A DNA stretch of 64,000 nucleotides from Pseudomonas sp. CFBP13508 (GTDB taxonomy: Bacteria; Pseudomonadota; Gammaproteobacteria; Pseudomonadales; Pseudomonadaceae). The stretch covers positions 525,320 through 589,319 of the forward strand of contig NZ_QFZZ01000001.1 in assembly GCF_005233515.1 (NCBI RefSeq). Direction: 5' to 3'. Position 1 is the stretch's first letter. The number at the start of each line of letters is the position of its first letter. The position numbers and the translations under genes were made by a program. Shown here piece by piece: positions 38,671 to 48,852 of the stretch. The notes below the pieces were generated by a model, which saw only the letters and a list, made by a program, of their open reading frames with translations, was not told where the DNA came from and ran no database searches.

Positions 38671-41010
38671 GTGATCATTTCCAGGCAACTCACCGGGCTG
38701 GCCCTCGCCGGCACCCTATTCGGACTGAGCCTGTCGGCCCATGCACTGAGTCCGGCTGCACAAACGAGCGCGGACATTCGCCGCACCAGCTTCGGCGTGC
38801 CGCACATTCGCGCCGAAAACGAACGCGGGCTGGGTTTCGGCATCGGTTACGCCTACGCCCAGGACAACCTGTGTTTGCTGGCCAACGAAATTGTGACGGT
38901 CAACGGCGAGCGCTCACGTTACTTCGGCCCGGAACAGTTCACTGTCGAACAGCGGGAAAACCGCGTCAGTGATGTCTTCTTCACCTGGCTCAATACCCCT
39001 GAAGCGGTCGAGACCTTCTGGCAGGCGCAACCGGTGCAGGTCCGCGACCTGGTCGAAGGTTATGCCGCCGGGTACAACCGCTATCTGGGCGAACGTCGTC
39101 AGAAGGGGCTGCCGCAGCAATGTCAGGGTGAGTGGGTCCGTGATATCAGTGCCCGCGATCTGGTCAAACTGACGCGGCGCCTGTTGGTAGAAGGTGGGGT
39201 GGGACAGTTCGCTGAGGCTCTGGCCGGCGCCACGCCGCCGCGAGCCACCGCGCAAGTCGAGCGCAACGCCCAGGCGTTTCAACTGGCCGACGCACGTCAG
39301 CAGCGTTTCGCCCTGGATCGCGGCAGTAATGCCGTGGCGGTCGGCAGCGAGCGTTCATTCAATGGCCGTGGCATGTTGCTGGCCAACCCGCACTTCCCTT
39401 GGGTCGGGGGCATGCGTTTCTATCAGATGCACCTGACCATCCCCGGCAAGCTCGATGTGATGGGCGCTGCGTTGCCGGGCCTGCCGATGATCAACATCGG
39501 TTTCAACCAGCACCTGGCCTGGACCCATACCGTCGATTCGTCGAAACACTTCACGCTGTATCGCCTGCAACTCGATCCGCAGGATCCGACCCGGTATCTG
39601 CTTGACGGCAAGTCGCTGCCGCTGAATAAACAGACGGTCACCGTGCAGGTCAAGCAGGCTGACGGCCAGATCGTACCGGTGGCGCGCAACATTTATAGCT
39701 CGCAGTTCGGTCCGATCGTGCAATGGCCGGGCAAACTCGACTGGGACAAGCAGTACGCCTACAGCTTGCGCGATGCCAACCTCGATAACGATCGCGTACT
39801 CAAACAGTGGTATGCGATGAACCAGGCCCGCAATCTCCACGATCTGCAAGACGCGGTGCAGAAGATTCAGGGCATCCCGTGGGTCAACACCCTGGCAGCG
39901 GATGACAAGGGCCAGACGCTGTACATGAACCTGTCGGTGGTGCCGAACGTCAGCGCGGAAAAACTGGCCAAGTGCAGCGACCCGCGTCTTGGTCTGCGCA
40001 TGATTGTGCTGGACGGTTCCAACAGCGGCTGTGCCTGGGATGTCGATCCGCAAGCGGCGCAGAAGGGCATTTTCGCCTCCAGCGAGTTGCCGCAACTGTT
40101 GCGCAAGGATTTCGTGCAGCATTCCAACGACTCGGCGTGGCTGGCCAACCCGGCGCAACCGCTCACCGGCTATTCGCCGCTGATCAGCCAGGAAGGACAG
40201 CCGCTGGGCCTGCGCTCGCGATTCGCGCTTGATCGTTTGGCTGAGCTGAGCAAAAAAGGCCCGTTGGCGGTCGGGGATCTGCAGCACATGGTGATGGACG
40301 ATCAGGTGTACCTGGCGGCGCAGATCATGCCGGATCTGCTGAAGTTCTGCGGCGCCGATCTGGGGAGCGATGCGGCCACGCTGAAGCCGGTCTGCGCCAG
40401 CCTCAAAGCCTGGGACGGCCGCGCCAACCTGGATTCCGGACTCGGTCTGGTGCATTTCCAGAACATCATGCAGGCTCTGCTCGAGTCGCCGGACATCTGG
40501 CGCGTCGCGTTCAACCCGGCTGATGCGCAACACACTCCGCGCGGCCTTGCGGTCGAACAACCGGCTGTGGCCAAGGCGCTGCGTGAAGCGATGCTGGCTT
40601 CAGTCGCGCTGGCCGGCAAAATGGGCCTGGAGCCGGACATGCGCTGGGGTGACATCCAGGTGGTCAGCAGCGGCGGGCAACAAACGCCGATTCACGGTGG
40701 ACCGGGTACGCTGGGCATCTACAACGCGATGCAGAGCATGCCCCGCGAGGACGGCAAACTCGAGGTGGTCAGTGGCACCAGCTACCTGCAAGTGGTGAGC
40801 TTCGACGAAAAAGGCCCTCACGCCCAAGGGCTGCTGGCATTTTCGTTATCCAGTGATCCGGCGTCGCAATATTCGCGTGACCAGACCGAGGCGTTTTCGA
40901 AGAAACAGTGGAGTGTGTTGCCTTTCACCGAGCAGCAGATTCAGGCGGATCCTCAATATCAGGTGCAGACGATCAAGCTGGATCAGGCAGGGAAGGTGGC
41001 AGCGCAGTAA
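38671..41010 (+). CDS. pvdQ: PvdQ acylase (pyoverdine maturation and acyl-homoserine-lactone acylase)
   Basis: The 779-residue product is an Ntn-hydrolase of the penicillin acylase type. It removes the fatty-acyl chain from the pyoverdine precursor in the periplasm and can also degrade long-chain acyl-homoserine lactones. It has a signal peptide (residues 1-25, ending LSAHA). The alpha/beta chain junction is at DRGSNAVAV, where Ser219 would become the N-terminal nucleophile of the beta chain; the P. aeruginosa enzyme has Ser217. RGMLLANPHFPW follows. The start is GTG 38671 because AGGAG lies 6-10 bases upstream. The neighbours (Fur-like protein, FecR-type protein) support the iron role. Confidence 0.92.
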   Translation: MIISRQLTGLALAGTLFGLSLSAHALSPAAQTSADIRRTSFGVPHIRAENERGLGFGIGYAYAQDNLCLLANEIVTVNGERSRYFGPEQFTVEQRENRVSDVFFTWLNTPEAVETFWQAQPVQVRDLVEGYAAGYNRYLGERRQKGLPQQCQGEWVRDISARDLVKLTRRLLVEGGVGQFAEALAGATPPRATAQVERNAQAFQLADARQQRFALDRGSNAVAVGSERSFNGRGMLLANPHFPWVGGMRFYQMHLTIPGKLDVMGAALPGLPMINIGFNQHLAWTHTVDSSKHFTLYRLQLDPQDPTRYLLDGKSLPLNKQTVTVQVKQADGQIVPVARNIYSSQFGPIVQWPGKLDWDKQYAYSLRDANLDNDRVLKQWYAMNQARNLHDLQDAVQKIQGIPWVNTLAADDKGQTLYMNLSVVPNVSAEKLAKCSDPRLGLRMIVLDGSNSGCAWDVDPQAAQKGIFASSELPQLLRKDFVQHSNDSAWLANPAQPLTGYSPLISQEGQPLGLRSRFALDRLAELSKKGPLAVGDLQHMVMDDQVYLAAQIMPDLLKFCGADLGSDAATLKPVCASLKAWDGRANLDSGLGLVHFQNIMQALLESPDIWRVAFNPADAQHTPRGLAVEQPAVAKALREAMLASVALAGKMGLEPDMRWGDIQVVSSGGQQTPIHGGPGTLGIYNAMQSMPREDGKLEVVSGTSYLQVVSFDEKGPHAQGLLAFSLSSDPASQYSRDQTEAFSKKQWSVLPFTEQQIQADPQYQVQTIKLDQAGKVAAQ

Positions 41011-41032
41011 ACAGTCGTCGCCTGAAACAAAC

Positions 41033-41064
41033 GAAGGCCGCCTCCCGCAAGGGACGCGGCCTTC
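41033..41064. terminator. Hairpin between convergent pvdQ and FecR-type gene
   Basis: GAAGGCCGC and GCGGCCTTC form a 9-base stem, followed by a short T-rich stretch (CAGCTTTT) on the plus strand. It lies 22 bases past the pvdQ stop and touches the last codon of the convergent gene. Confidence 0.6.
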
Positions 41065-42064
41065 AGCTTTTCGGCGGACGCTGCGGCATCGAGTTGATCA
41101 CCGGATTGCCTTCCTTGTTGCGGGTCAGGTAGACCGGCAGCACTTTCGGCAGGGTGTTGGCGAGGTTGTTCATCTCTTTGATGTTGTAGACGCCGCCCAC
41201 GCGGATCGCGCCGGTGCTGGTGTCGGCGAGCATCAACGGCTTGTCGAGGTAACGATTGATCAGCGGCAGGGCGTCGTGAAGCGCAAGGTTGTCGAGCACC
41301 AGTCTGCCGCTGCGCCACGCCAGTGAAGTGTCGCCTGGGTAGGTCTGGCTGATCTGCGGGGCGTAATCGCCATGTCGGTAGCGTGCCTGCATCGAGGGGC
41401 TCAGGCGCAGGCCGTCGCCCGGCAGATCGCGATTGCTGCTGACCAGCACCGAACCTTCGACCAGATTGACCCGCACCTGATCCTCATACATCCATACGTT
41501 GAACCGGGTGCCGGTCACGCGGATCTTGCCGTCGCCGGCACGCACTACGAATGGATGCCCGGTGTCGTGACTGACGTTGAAAAACGCTTCACCCTTGTTC
41601 AGGGTAACGCGACGTTCATGTTTGTAATTGCTGAAGGTCAGGTCGGTGTTGAGGTTGAGTTCCAGCTGGCTGCCGTCACCCAGCGTGACCCGACGCACAC
41701 TGTCGGTGGCGGCGTAATGCTGATAACTGTTGGGCAGCCAGCCCAGACTCCAGCCGCTGTAAGCCGCCAGCGGCAGGGCGAGGGCGCATGCTGCGGCAAT
41801 GACCGCGAACTTGCGCCACGGTCGCGAAGGCTTGCGTTGTGCGGCCAGCTCACCCGGCTCGGTTCGAGGCAGATCCCCGGCCACTTCCCAGATTTCCTGC
41901 ATCGCTTCGTATTCAAAGGCATGCAACGGATGGGCTTCGTGCCAGGCTTCAAATGCGCGACGCTCCTCGTCCGTGCAGTCAGCGGCGTGCAGACGCATGC
42001 ACCAATGCGCGGCGGCATCGGTGATCGCATCGTATTCGGCTTCCGAGAGAGTGTCTTGGGTCAT
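41063..42064 (-). CDS. FecR/FpvR-type anti-sigma factor
   Basis: The 333-residue product has the DUF4880 cytoplasmic N-terminus that binds a sigma factor (ITDAAAHWCMRLHAADCT), one membrane segment near 88-108 (KFAVIAAACALALPLAAYSGW-like) and the periplasmic FecR domain (VRRVTLGDGSQLELN, KIRVTGTRFNVWM, LVEGSVLVSS). Such proteins relay siderophore binding from a TonB-dependent receptor to an ECF sigma factor. In P. aeruginosa, fpvR (331 residues) lies in the pvdQ-pvdA-fpvI-fpvR group; here the gene sits convergent with pvdQ and without a sigma gene beside it. FpvR identity is likely but not certain. AGGACG precedes the start. Confidence 0.8.
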   Translation of the reverse strand: MTQDTLSEAEYDAITDAAAHWCMRLHAADCTDEERRAFEAWHEAHPLHAFEYEAMQEIWEVAGDLPRTEPGELAAQRKPSRPWRKFAVIAAACALALPLAAYSGWSLGWLPNSYQHYAATDSVRRVTLGDGSQLELNLNTDLTFSNYKHERRVTLNKGEAFFNVSHDTGHPFVVRAGDGKIRVTGTRFNVWMYEDQVRVNLVEGSVLVSSNRDLPGDGLRLSPSMQARYRHGDYAPQISQTYPGDTSLAWRSGRLVLDNLALHDALPLINRYLDKPLMLADTSTGAIRVGGVYNIKEMNNLANTLPKVLPVYLTRNKEGNPVINSMPQRPPKS

Positions 42065-42217
42065 TGACTCGTCCTGATTTCGCTCATTCTAACCTCGCCG
42101 GCAGGCTGCCGAGAACATCCGTCATGGCATTTACCCATCAACGTGGAACTTATTTTTCCCTGTGGCGCCCAAAAAAACAGGAAGCAACTGCCTACTATCC
42201 ATAAATGGAGTGAAAAA

Positions 42218-42487
42218 ATGATCAAAAAGACATTCGCAGCCCTGATTGCCACCGCCGGTTTGCTCAGCGCCGGTGCCGCCCTGGCCGACAAACCGGGCGC
42301 GGGCTGGATAACCATCGAGAAAGCCATCGAGGTCGCCAAGACCAAGGCCGGCTATGTCGAGGTCTATGAGATCGGCGCTGACAATGACGGTTACTGGGAA
42401 GGCGAAGGGCGCAAGGCCGATGGCAGCGTCTATGAGTTCCGTATCGATGGCGCTTCCGGCAATGTGCTGCGTGACCAGAAGGATTAA
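42218..42487 (+). CDS. PepSY-domain periplasmic protein
   Basis: The 89-residue product has a signal peptide (residues 1-23, ending GAALA). The rest is one PepSY domain: WITIEKAIEVAKTKAGYVEV, DGYWEGEGRKADGSVYEFRI and DGASGNVLRDQKD. PepSY domains bind peptides or inhibit periplasmic enzymes; the role here is unknown. The start at 42218 has ATGGAG 7-12 bases upstream. A strong terminator follows. Confidence 0.85.
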   Translation: MIKKTFAALIATAGLLSAGAALADKPGAGWITIEKAIEVAKTKAGYVEVYEIGADNDGYWEGEGRKADGSVYEFRIDGASGNVLRDQKD

Positions 42488-42508
42488 GCCTCCCATACAG
42501 ATTGTTGG

Positions 42509-42546
42509 AAAAGGTGCGCCGGCGTTGAGCCGGCGCACCTTTTTTG
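42509..42546. terminator. Strong bidirectional terminator after the PepSY gene
   Basis: AAGGTGCGCCGGC and GCCGGCGCACCTT form a 13-base perfect stem around GTTGA, with A-tract and T-tract flanks. It serves the PepSY gene on the plus strand and the large toxin-like gene on the minus strand. Confidence 0.9.
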
Positions 42547-42547
42547 T

Positions 42548-45500
42548 TTACGGCTCAGGTTGCGAGGATGCCGGTTGGCTTGGCACCGGTGCGGGCAGCG
42601 GTATGGGTGTCGGAAGGGGATCCAGATCCTTGCCCATTTCGCTGATGAGCAACGCGATCGAATCGGCGTTGGCCAGATGGACGTCGATGCGTGCCTCGCC
42701 CGAGAGAGGATTGCGAAACGCTTTGCGCGCGTCTGCGAGATTGGTGGTTTTGGTAAGGCTGAGTATTTTTTTGTATTCATCGGCGCGCGACGGAATCTGG
42801 TCCAGGTCAGTCCACACCGTGTCGCTGGTTTTCTCTGCGAAAAGGTGCGGGGCAGAACGCGACAATGAATTTCGCTGACGCTCAAGACTTTCCAAGGCAA
42901 GTTGACCCATGTCGGTTGTGGTGTCGATAAGGCTGGGAAATGGCCCGATTGCCTGTACCCAGACAAGATCTTCGCTGGCGCAGACCAGATGCGAAAGTTC
43001 GTGGATGAGCGTCACCGCGCGGGCGTGAGAATCGACGCCGAATCTGAAAGGTAAATGGGCGGTAACCATCCATCCCGGGATTAAAAAAAACTTCAGTAAG
43101 ATGGATGATTCGCTTTTTGTCGTTTTTGAAAACAAAGGCGAGGATATTGCTGTCAACGTAGCCATTGAGGCCCGCGTAGAAACGTTCGGTAGAGAGCAAA
43201 TCATCTCTGGGATCCATCAATTCGCGGCAAATCGGGATGGCCACGTCCTCGAATTTCCTCAGCAGTTCAGGCGTAACCTGAGTCACCTCAAAAAAGCTTT
43301 TCAGCAGCGTTTCCACCCTTGTGCCGCCCAGATTGTCGCGACTTATGACGAAGTTATGCAGGCACTTCAATGCGTACTCTCTCGCCCGAACCACCGCTTG
43401 CTGTATCACGTAGGCCCTCGCGGGGTAACGACGATTGATCTGAGCCATTCCTCTCGCCTGGATAAGCAATTCTATGCGTCGGTTTTTCTCGACATCCTGC
43501 TGCACGGGGTCACGGTGCGTGGACCTGGAGCAATGGGCCGGGTGGTCCGCGCTGGCGACTACCAGTCGCGAGTTTTTTACCTCGAGTGCTGGCCCCTGGC
43601 TGCCGTCTTTTTTGCGCAAATGCCAGGTTTTCTCGGCCTGGGCCACCGCATAGACCTTGCCGGCAATAGCCGCATACTTGTCAGTTGTCGAAGGGGCACT
43701 GTAGACCAGCTTTTGCGCGTCAAGCTTGAGGGTTTCCAGTGCGGTGCTGGTTTCATACGGCTGCAAATTGACGCGAGCGGCCGCAGTCGGCGGCATTTTC
43801 GCCCAGCGCGGGGCTGCTTTGACCGTTGTGGCGACACCGGATGAGGGCTGCGCGTGGGCGGCAAATTCAGTGGTCGCCGTTTCTGCTTCGTCTTCCCAGG
43901 ACAAGCGTCCCAGACTGAACAGAGAGATGGCCCCTGCGATGAAACTCTTCACACCATTGGCCCAATGGTGGTCCTGAAGGTCTTCAGCGGATTGCTTGAA
44001 GTCCTCAAAGCTTTTCCAAAGGAACAGCAACGAGGCGAGTTTGCCTGGCAGCACGTGCGGAACCAGACGAACACCGTGACTGAAGAGAAACTTTGCCGCT
44101 TCCCAATCCGCCTGGGCATTGATCTGCGGCTGACTGCCGAGCATTTTCGGCAGAAGTCCGAGGGTGTCCTTGTGCAGCCGTTCAAGCACGTTGCCGCTGA
44201 TAGCTTGACTTCCAACAGTGATCTCGCTGGATTTGCCAATCGTCGTTTTCAGCAAGTTTCTGAATACGGCCTGCTGCCCCTCCGGCAGACGCCGAATGAT
44301 CAGATCCTGGAAATGCCCCGGAGTGTTCAGCGCATCAATCAATTGCGCTTGGTTTTCAAACTCGCGAAACACGAATCTGGAGTAGGGTGCATAGAGCACC
44401 CGTGGGCCGGTGTGCCCCGATCCTGGCCCGAAGACATACAGCCCGAGTGTGTCGACGGGATCAGCGCCACCGGTCTTGATCAATGACAGCGGGCAGACAA
44501 TTGCCTGGGCGCCCTCGACCATGGCCCGAGCCATCCCGTCAGGCATGTCGAGCACTTGGCAAATGTAGTCGTAACCGTTCTCGGAGAGTTGCTGTTGCAG
44601 CTTCAACGCGTGTGCGTGTTGCATCAGTTGCCAAGGCACCTGACGGAGAAACCGCTGTTTGCTGATGCGTGCCGACTCACTGTCGCCGGACAGTGCGGCG
44701 GTCACTTTCCCTGCATAGGTCGTGGATACTTCCAGAGACTGCAGCAGCTGCTGCACCGCGGATTGACCAAAGTTTTTCGGTAGCGCCGTAGCTGTCTTCG
44801 CGGTCACTTTGAAACCGGTACCCTGCACGATGTTGTAGTGATGCAGGGCAAACTCCACAAGGTCGCAGGCTGTACCGGCCAGCGTCAGGTTCGGGGTGAT
44901 CTGGATGTCCTGCGGTTTGAGGCGGTTGTTGGGGAATCTGGCGTCAAGCAGTGTCTTCAGTGTCTGCTCGACATGAGTGGCGAGTGCCGGAACGCCCTCG
45001 AGAAAATCCTTGCCTTCAAAAAATGCGTGGCGCAATTCATCCAGCAGTGCAAGTTGCGTGTGTTGCTCTTTCGCCGGGGCCATGCGCAACCAGTCCGGGT
45101 AGTCCAGATGGCCGGCAACGGCGCGAGCGAAATCAATGGCTCGGCGCAGATTGGTATCGATGACGGTGGCTTTCATGTGGCCGAGGAACTTCGCCAGCGT
45201 GGCTTCGTCCTTGATGCACGTGCGGAACAGATCACACTCGTCCATGTAGTGCTCGATAGCCGATTGCATGCGATTGCTCGACACACTTTCTTCTATCAAT
45301 TGGAACGTGCCGAGCGTGTACTGCTGGCCCATGCGCCGTTGCCTGGATGGCAGATTTTCCAGCAGGGCCTGGCTCCGGTTGTTGTTATTCAGCCGACCTT
45401 GCAGTTGTTTGCGCGCTGTTTCGATATCGGCGAACGATTCCAGGCCATCGGCTGGCGTCCACATAAGGGCGCGTCCGGAATGCGCGACGTCCATGCCACC

Positions 45501-47402
45501 GCGCTCGGTCAACAGCACGCAATGAGCAAGCGGCAACGCGTCATTCTGGCCATCGCATCTCACCGTCATTGACCAGGCATCCGGACGAAAACCATTGAGC
45601 GATTTGCGCTCGGCGCGCGTAGCGTTGCCTGTGTCGAACACGGTATCGACGATCTGTCGTTCGGCTTCCAGCCACGTACCACCGAGGTTTCTCAGCTGGG
45701 CTTCGCCGCGTATGGCCGCTTCGAAAGCCTGGGCCAGTTTCCAGCCAAGGCTTTCGACAAAGCCGCGCTGCTCACGACTGCTGGCAGTCGGCTGGTTCTT
45801 GAAGTCAGCGCTGAGGTTGTCCAGCGTTCGTTGCAGTTTTGTCAGCAATTGCGCAGCCTTGTCCGCCTGCACCACTGACGATGGCGGAGCGCTGGCAAAC
45901 AATGGTCGGGTGCTCCAGCGCTGATTGACGTCAAGCTTGAGCAGGCGCTGATGAAGCATTGAACGGATATCCAGCGCCTTGTCGAACAGCGCGTGAATAT
46001 CGCTGGTGCGTTCGCTCTGGCGAAACCGCTGCAGGACAAATTCGATGTTTTGCCGCTGCTTGGTGAGGATTGCCTCAAACAGGGTCGTCATGATATCGCC
46101 GCCGATGTTTTCGCCTGACACCTGAGCATTGGCAAAACCCAGGTAGCGATTGCGCTCTTCGAGGTTCATCAGCCCGTACAGCTCGTCTTCGTGCCCTGCA
46201 GCACCGAGCTTGGCGGTCAGCGTTTGTTTGAGGTCGGCGTAGTTTGTGAGCACTTGCACGCCCTCGCTCGGAGTGTAGAGATAAGCCTTGTCGTGGTTGA
46301 TCATCAGCGAGCCGGCCAACTCGACTTGAGCAGTGCCCTCGCGCAGGCACACGGTTTCGTACGCAGGCCGCCGCACGGCCACGTTTGGCTCGCGGATCAG
46401 GCTGTGCAGGGCGTCGAACTCACTGGCTGAAAGAATCTCCGTTTCGCGCTTGATCATCAGGTCCGCGCGCGCCTGATCCTTCAGCGTCTGGGCGAAGAAG
46501 GTGCGTCGCGGCGAACCCTCGAATGAAGCGGCATTCCAGTAGCCCTCGAGCTGCCGAAACAACAGCATGGTGAGTTTGCCCGAGGCCAGGATGATTGCAG
46601 CTGCCCACGCTGATTGATCGCCAGCGCTGGATAGACGGGCCGGATGTGAAAATTCGACAGTCTGACCGTGTGCCCAGCCCTGACGGCGAAAATGCAGCAA
46701 CAGCGCCTCAGGCAGTGAGCGCGAGTCGACCCACTGCTTGCCTGCGCCGGAAGAGGCAGGCGGCGCAGCGGCGTAAAAACCGACCTGGGTGAGCGACTGC
46801 TGCAGATCGCCAAAGTGAGGCTGGAGCTGTTCGTCGAGGATTTTCTCCAGTAGGGTGGTGAGCGACGGCAGGCGTTTCAGTTCGTCCAGCAAGTCACCGG
46901 CGCAACGCTCCTGAGAGCGTGTAATCGCGGTTTGTTGATCGTCGAATACATCTCCCTCGATGGTCTCGCGGGTGATGGTGATACCGCGTTTTTCCACCAG
47001 CTCCTTGCGCTGCGAAACGCGGAGAAACGCCAACAGGTCATCCTCTTCAGTGGCGTTGTCGAGCCGCGTTTGCAGGGCCAGCGTCAGCGCTTTGTCATCG
47101 CTGTATTTCTTCAGCCCATCGTAGGGGGTATAGAGAAAAACACCGTTGTCATCCGGCCCGGCACCGAGGATGAAACTGCCGGCCAGAGCAACGGCCGGTT
47201 GTTTGTCGGCGTTGAGCAGAATTCGCTCGGCGCGCATTGGCGGGGTTTGCGCGTTGCGCAGTTCGTGGCTCGCCAGCTGTACGTGCGCGAGCCAGGCGAA
47301 ATCTTTGCTGTTGAAACCGTGAGCTGTCGCCAGCGCACGATGCAAACCTGGGAAATTCAGAATGTTGGGGAACAGGAGTGGTGCGGTCGAACTGGACATC
47401 AT
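42548..47402 (-). pseudogene. Very large toxin-like protein (DUF6543/dermonecrotic type) with metallopeptidase C-terminus, frameshifted
   Basis: One frame runs from 47402 for about 1437 residues to a run of eight T (43083-43090 on the plus strand as A). Past this run it gives unrelated residues to a stop at 42882. The natural continuation is in another frame down to 42548: IPGWMVTAHLPFRFG, then LIHELSHLVCASEDLVW. With seven T the frames join as HLTEVFLIPGWMV, giving about 1617 residues. HELSH followed by an Asp after ~7 residues resembles aspzincin (M35-type) metallopeptidases. The N-terminal 1200 residues resemble the DUF6543 toxin family, with repeated segments like VFLYTPYDGLKKY. No signal peptide is seen. 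It could be a contact- or host-directed toxin. The break may be real, phase-variable or a sequencing error. Confidence 0.7.
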
Positions 47403-47621
47403 CAAAGCTCTGATCGGGGCGCCCTTGGGCCGGGACTCAACAGTAGAGGCGCGGCCCGCAGCACTTGCGGTAGAGAGTTACCGCACGTGCCGATGCGAAA
47501 TGTGCGGCAGGACGGACGCGATCAATCGAAGGGTTGACAGCCGACAGCTTCGACGGGGTTAATCGGTGGGCAAACCGACCGTACGCTGTTGTTCCCTCCA
47601 ATAATCATTCTGGAGCTTCAG

Positions 47622-48650
47622 ATGTCTGCGCCACACGATCATGGCTCGTCCACAGTGCCCCTCGAAGCACTGACGCAACTGCTTGAAACGATTTTTCTGC
47701 GCCACGGCACCTCCACGGAAGTCGCCCGGGTGCTGGCCGCCAACTGCGCCAACGCCGAACGCGATGGCGCCCATAGCCACGGCGTCTTTCGCATTCCCGG
47801 CTATGTCTCGACGTTGAAAAGCGGCTGGGTCAATGGCCACGCCGTGCCTCAGGTCGAAGACGTCGCGCCCGGTTTTGTCCGTGTCGACGCTGGCAACGGT
47901 TTCGCTCAACCGGCGCTGGCCGCTGCACGATCACTGTTGGTGGAAAAGGCGCGCAATGCCGGGATCGCGGTGTTGGCGATTCGCAACTCGCATCATTTCG
48001 CCGCGTTGTGGCCGGATGTCGAGCCGTTTGCCGATGAAGGTCTGGTAGCCCTGAGCGTGGTCAACAGCATGACCTGCGTGGTGCCCCATGGCGCGGATCG
48101 GCCGTTGTTCGGCACCAATCCGATTGCCTTCGCCGCGCCAAGGGCCAACGCCGCGCCGATCGTTTTCGACCTCGCCACCAGCGCCATTGCCCATGGCGAT
48201 GTGCAAATTGCCGCGCGCAAAGGTGAAAAACTCCCGGCCGGCATGGGCGTCGACAGCCTCGGCCAACCGACACAGGATCCCAAGGCGATTCTTGAAGGTG
48301 GCGCCTTGTTGCCGTTTGGCGGGCACAAAGGCTCAGCGTTGTCGATGATGGTCGAGCTGCTCGCGGCGGCGTTGACCGGCGGCAATTTCTCTTTCGAGTT
48401 CGACTGGTCCAACCATCCTGGCGCGAAGACTCCATGGACTGGCCAGCTATTGATCGTGATCGACCCGAGTAAAGCGGCGGGGCAGAGTTTCGCCCAGCGC
48501 AGTGAGGAACTGGTGCGGCAGATGCACGGGGTCGGTCTCAAGCGCTTGCCGGGGGATCGACGGCATTTGCAGCGCAGTCGGTCGATGGCGCAAGGGATTG
48601 CGCTGGATGAACAGACGTTGGGGCAGTTGCGGGAGTTGGCGGGGGAGTGA
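47622..48650 (+). CDS. dpkA: Delta1-piperideine-2-carboxylate/pyrroline-2-carboxylate reductase (Ldh2 family)
   Basis: The 342-residue product belongs to the malate/L-lactate dehydrogenase (Ldh2) superfamily, in the DpkA group that reduces cyclic imines to L-pipecolate or L-proline with NADPH, in D-lysine and hydroxyproline catabolism. Features close to P. putida DpkA (343 residues) are ERDGAHSHGVFRIPGYVS, IRNSHHFAALWPDVEPFA, GTNPIAFAAPR, IVFDLATSAIAHGDVQIA and LLPFGGHKGSALSMM. The His in SHG and the NPIAF loop belong to the active site. TGGAG lies 7 bases before the ATG. It is a single-gene unit. Confidence 0.85.
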   Translation: MSAPHDHGSSTVPLEALTQLLETIFLRHGTSTEVARVLAANCANAERDGAHSHGVFRIPGYVSTLKSGWVNGHAVPQVEDVAPGFVRVDAGNGFAQPALAAARSLLVEKARNAGIAVLAIRNSHHFAALWPDVEPFADEGLVALSVVNSMTCVVPHGADRPLFGTNPIAFAAPRANAAPIVFDLATSAIAHGDVQIAARKGEKLPAGMGVDSLGQPTQDPKAILEGGALLPFGGHKGSALSMMVELLAAALTGGNFSFEFDWSNHPGAKTPWTGQLLIVIDPSKAAGQSFAQRSEELVRQMHGVGLKRLPGDRRHLQRSRSMAQGIALDEQTLGQLRELAGE

Positions 48651-48687
48651 GTCTTTTGTTGTTCTGACGATTGCAGTGACAAGGTCA

Positions 48688-48785
48688 AAAGCCCCTCACC
48701 CTGGCCCTCTCCCAGGGGGAGAGGGGACTGACCGCGTGGTTTGGGCGAGATACGCGGACTTGGGATACCGAGGTGAATTCAGTAA
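48688..48785. repeat. CCCTCACCCT-type extragenic repeat, partial copy
   Basis: Begins AAAAGCCCCTCACCCTGGCC with an inner inverted repeat CCCTCTCCC/GGGAGAGGGG. It is related to the element at 56343-56492 but lacks that copy's closing inverted arm. It lies between dpkA and the DUF883 gene. Confidence 0.7.
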
Positions 48786-48808
48786 TGGAAAAGCAAAGCG
48801 GTGGGCAT

Positions 48809-48841
48809 AAAAAAGGCGAACCCTGAGGTTCGCCTTTTTTT
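48809..48841. terminator. Bidirectional terminator between dpkA and the DUF883 gene
   Basis: AAAAAAGGCGAACC and GGTTCGCCTTTTTT pair perfectly around CTGA, with A/T flanks that work in both directions for the two convergent genes. Confidence 0.9.
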
Positions 48842-48852
48842 GTGCGCCTGAC

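Noticed and set aside
43083..43090. Programmed minus-one frameshift in the giant toxin-like gene
   Set aside because: The frame change needed corresponds to losing one T (skipping forward one base), not slipping back; no stimulatory structure or classic slippery heptamer for this direction was recognised.
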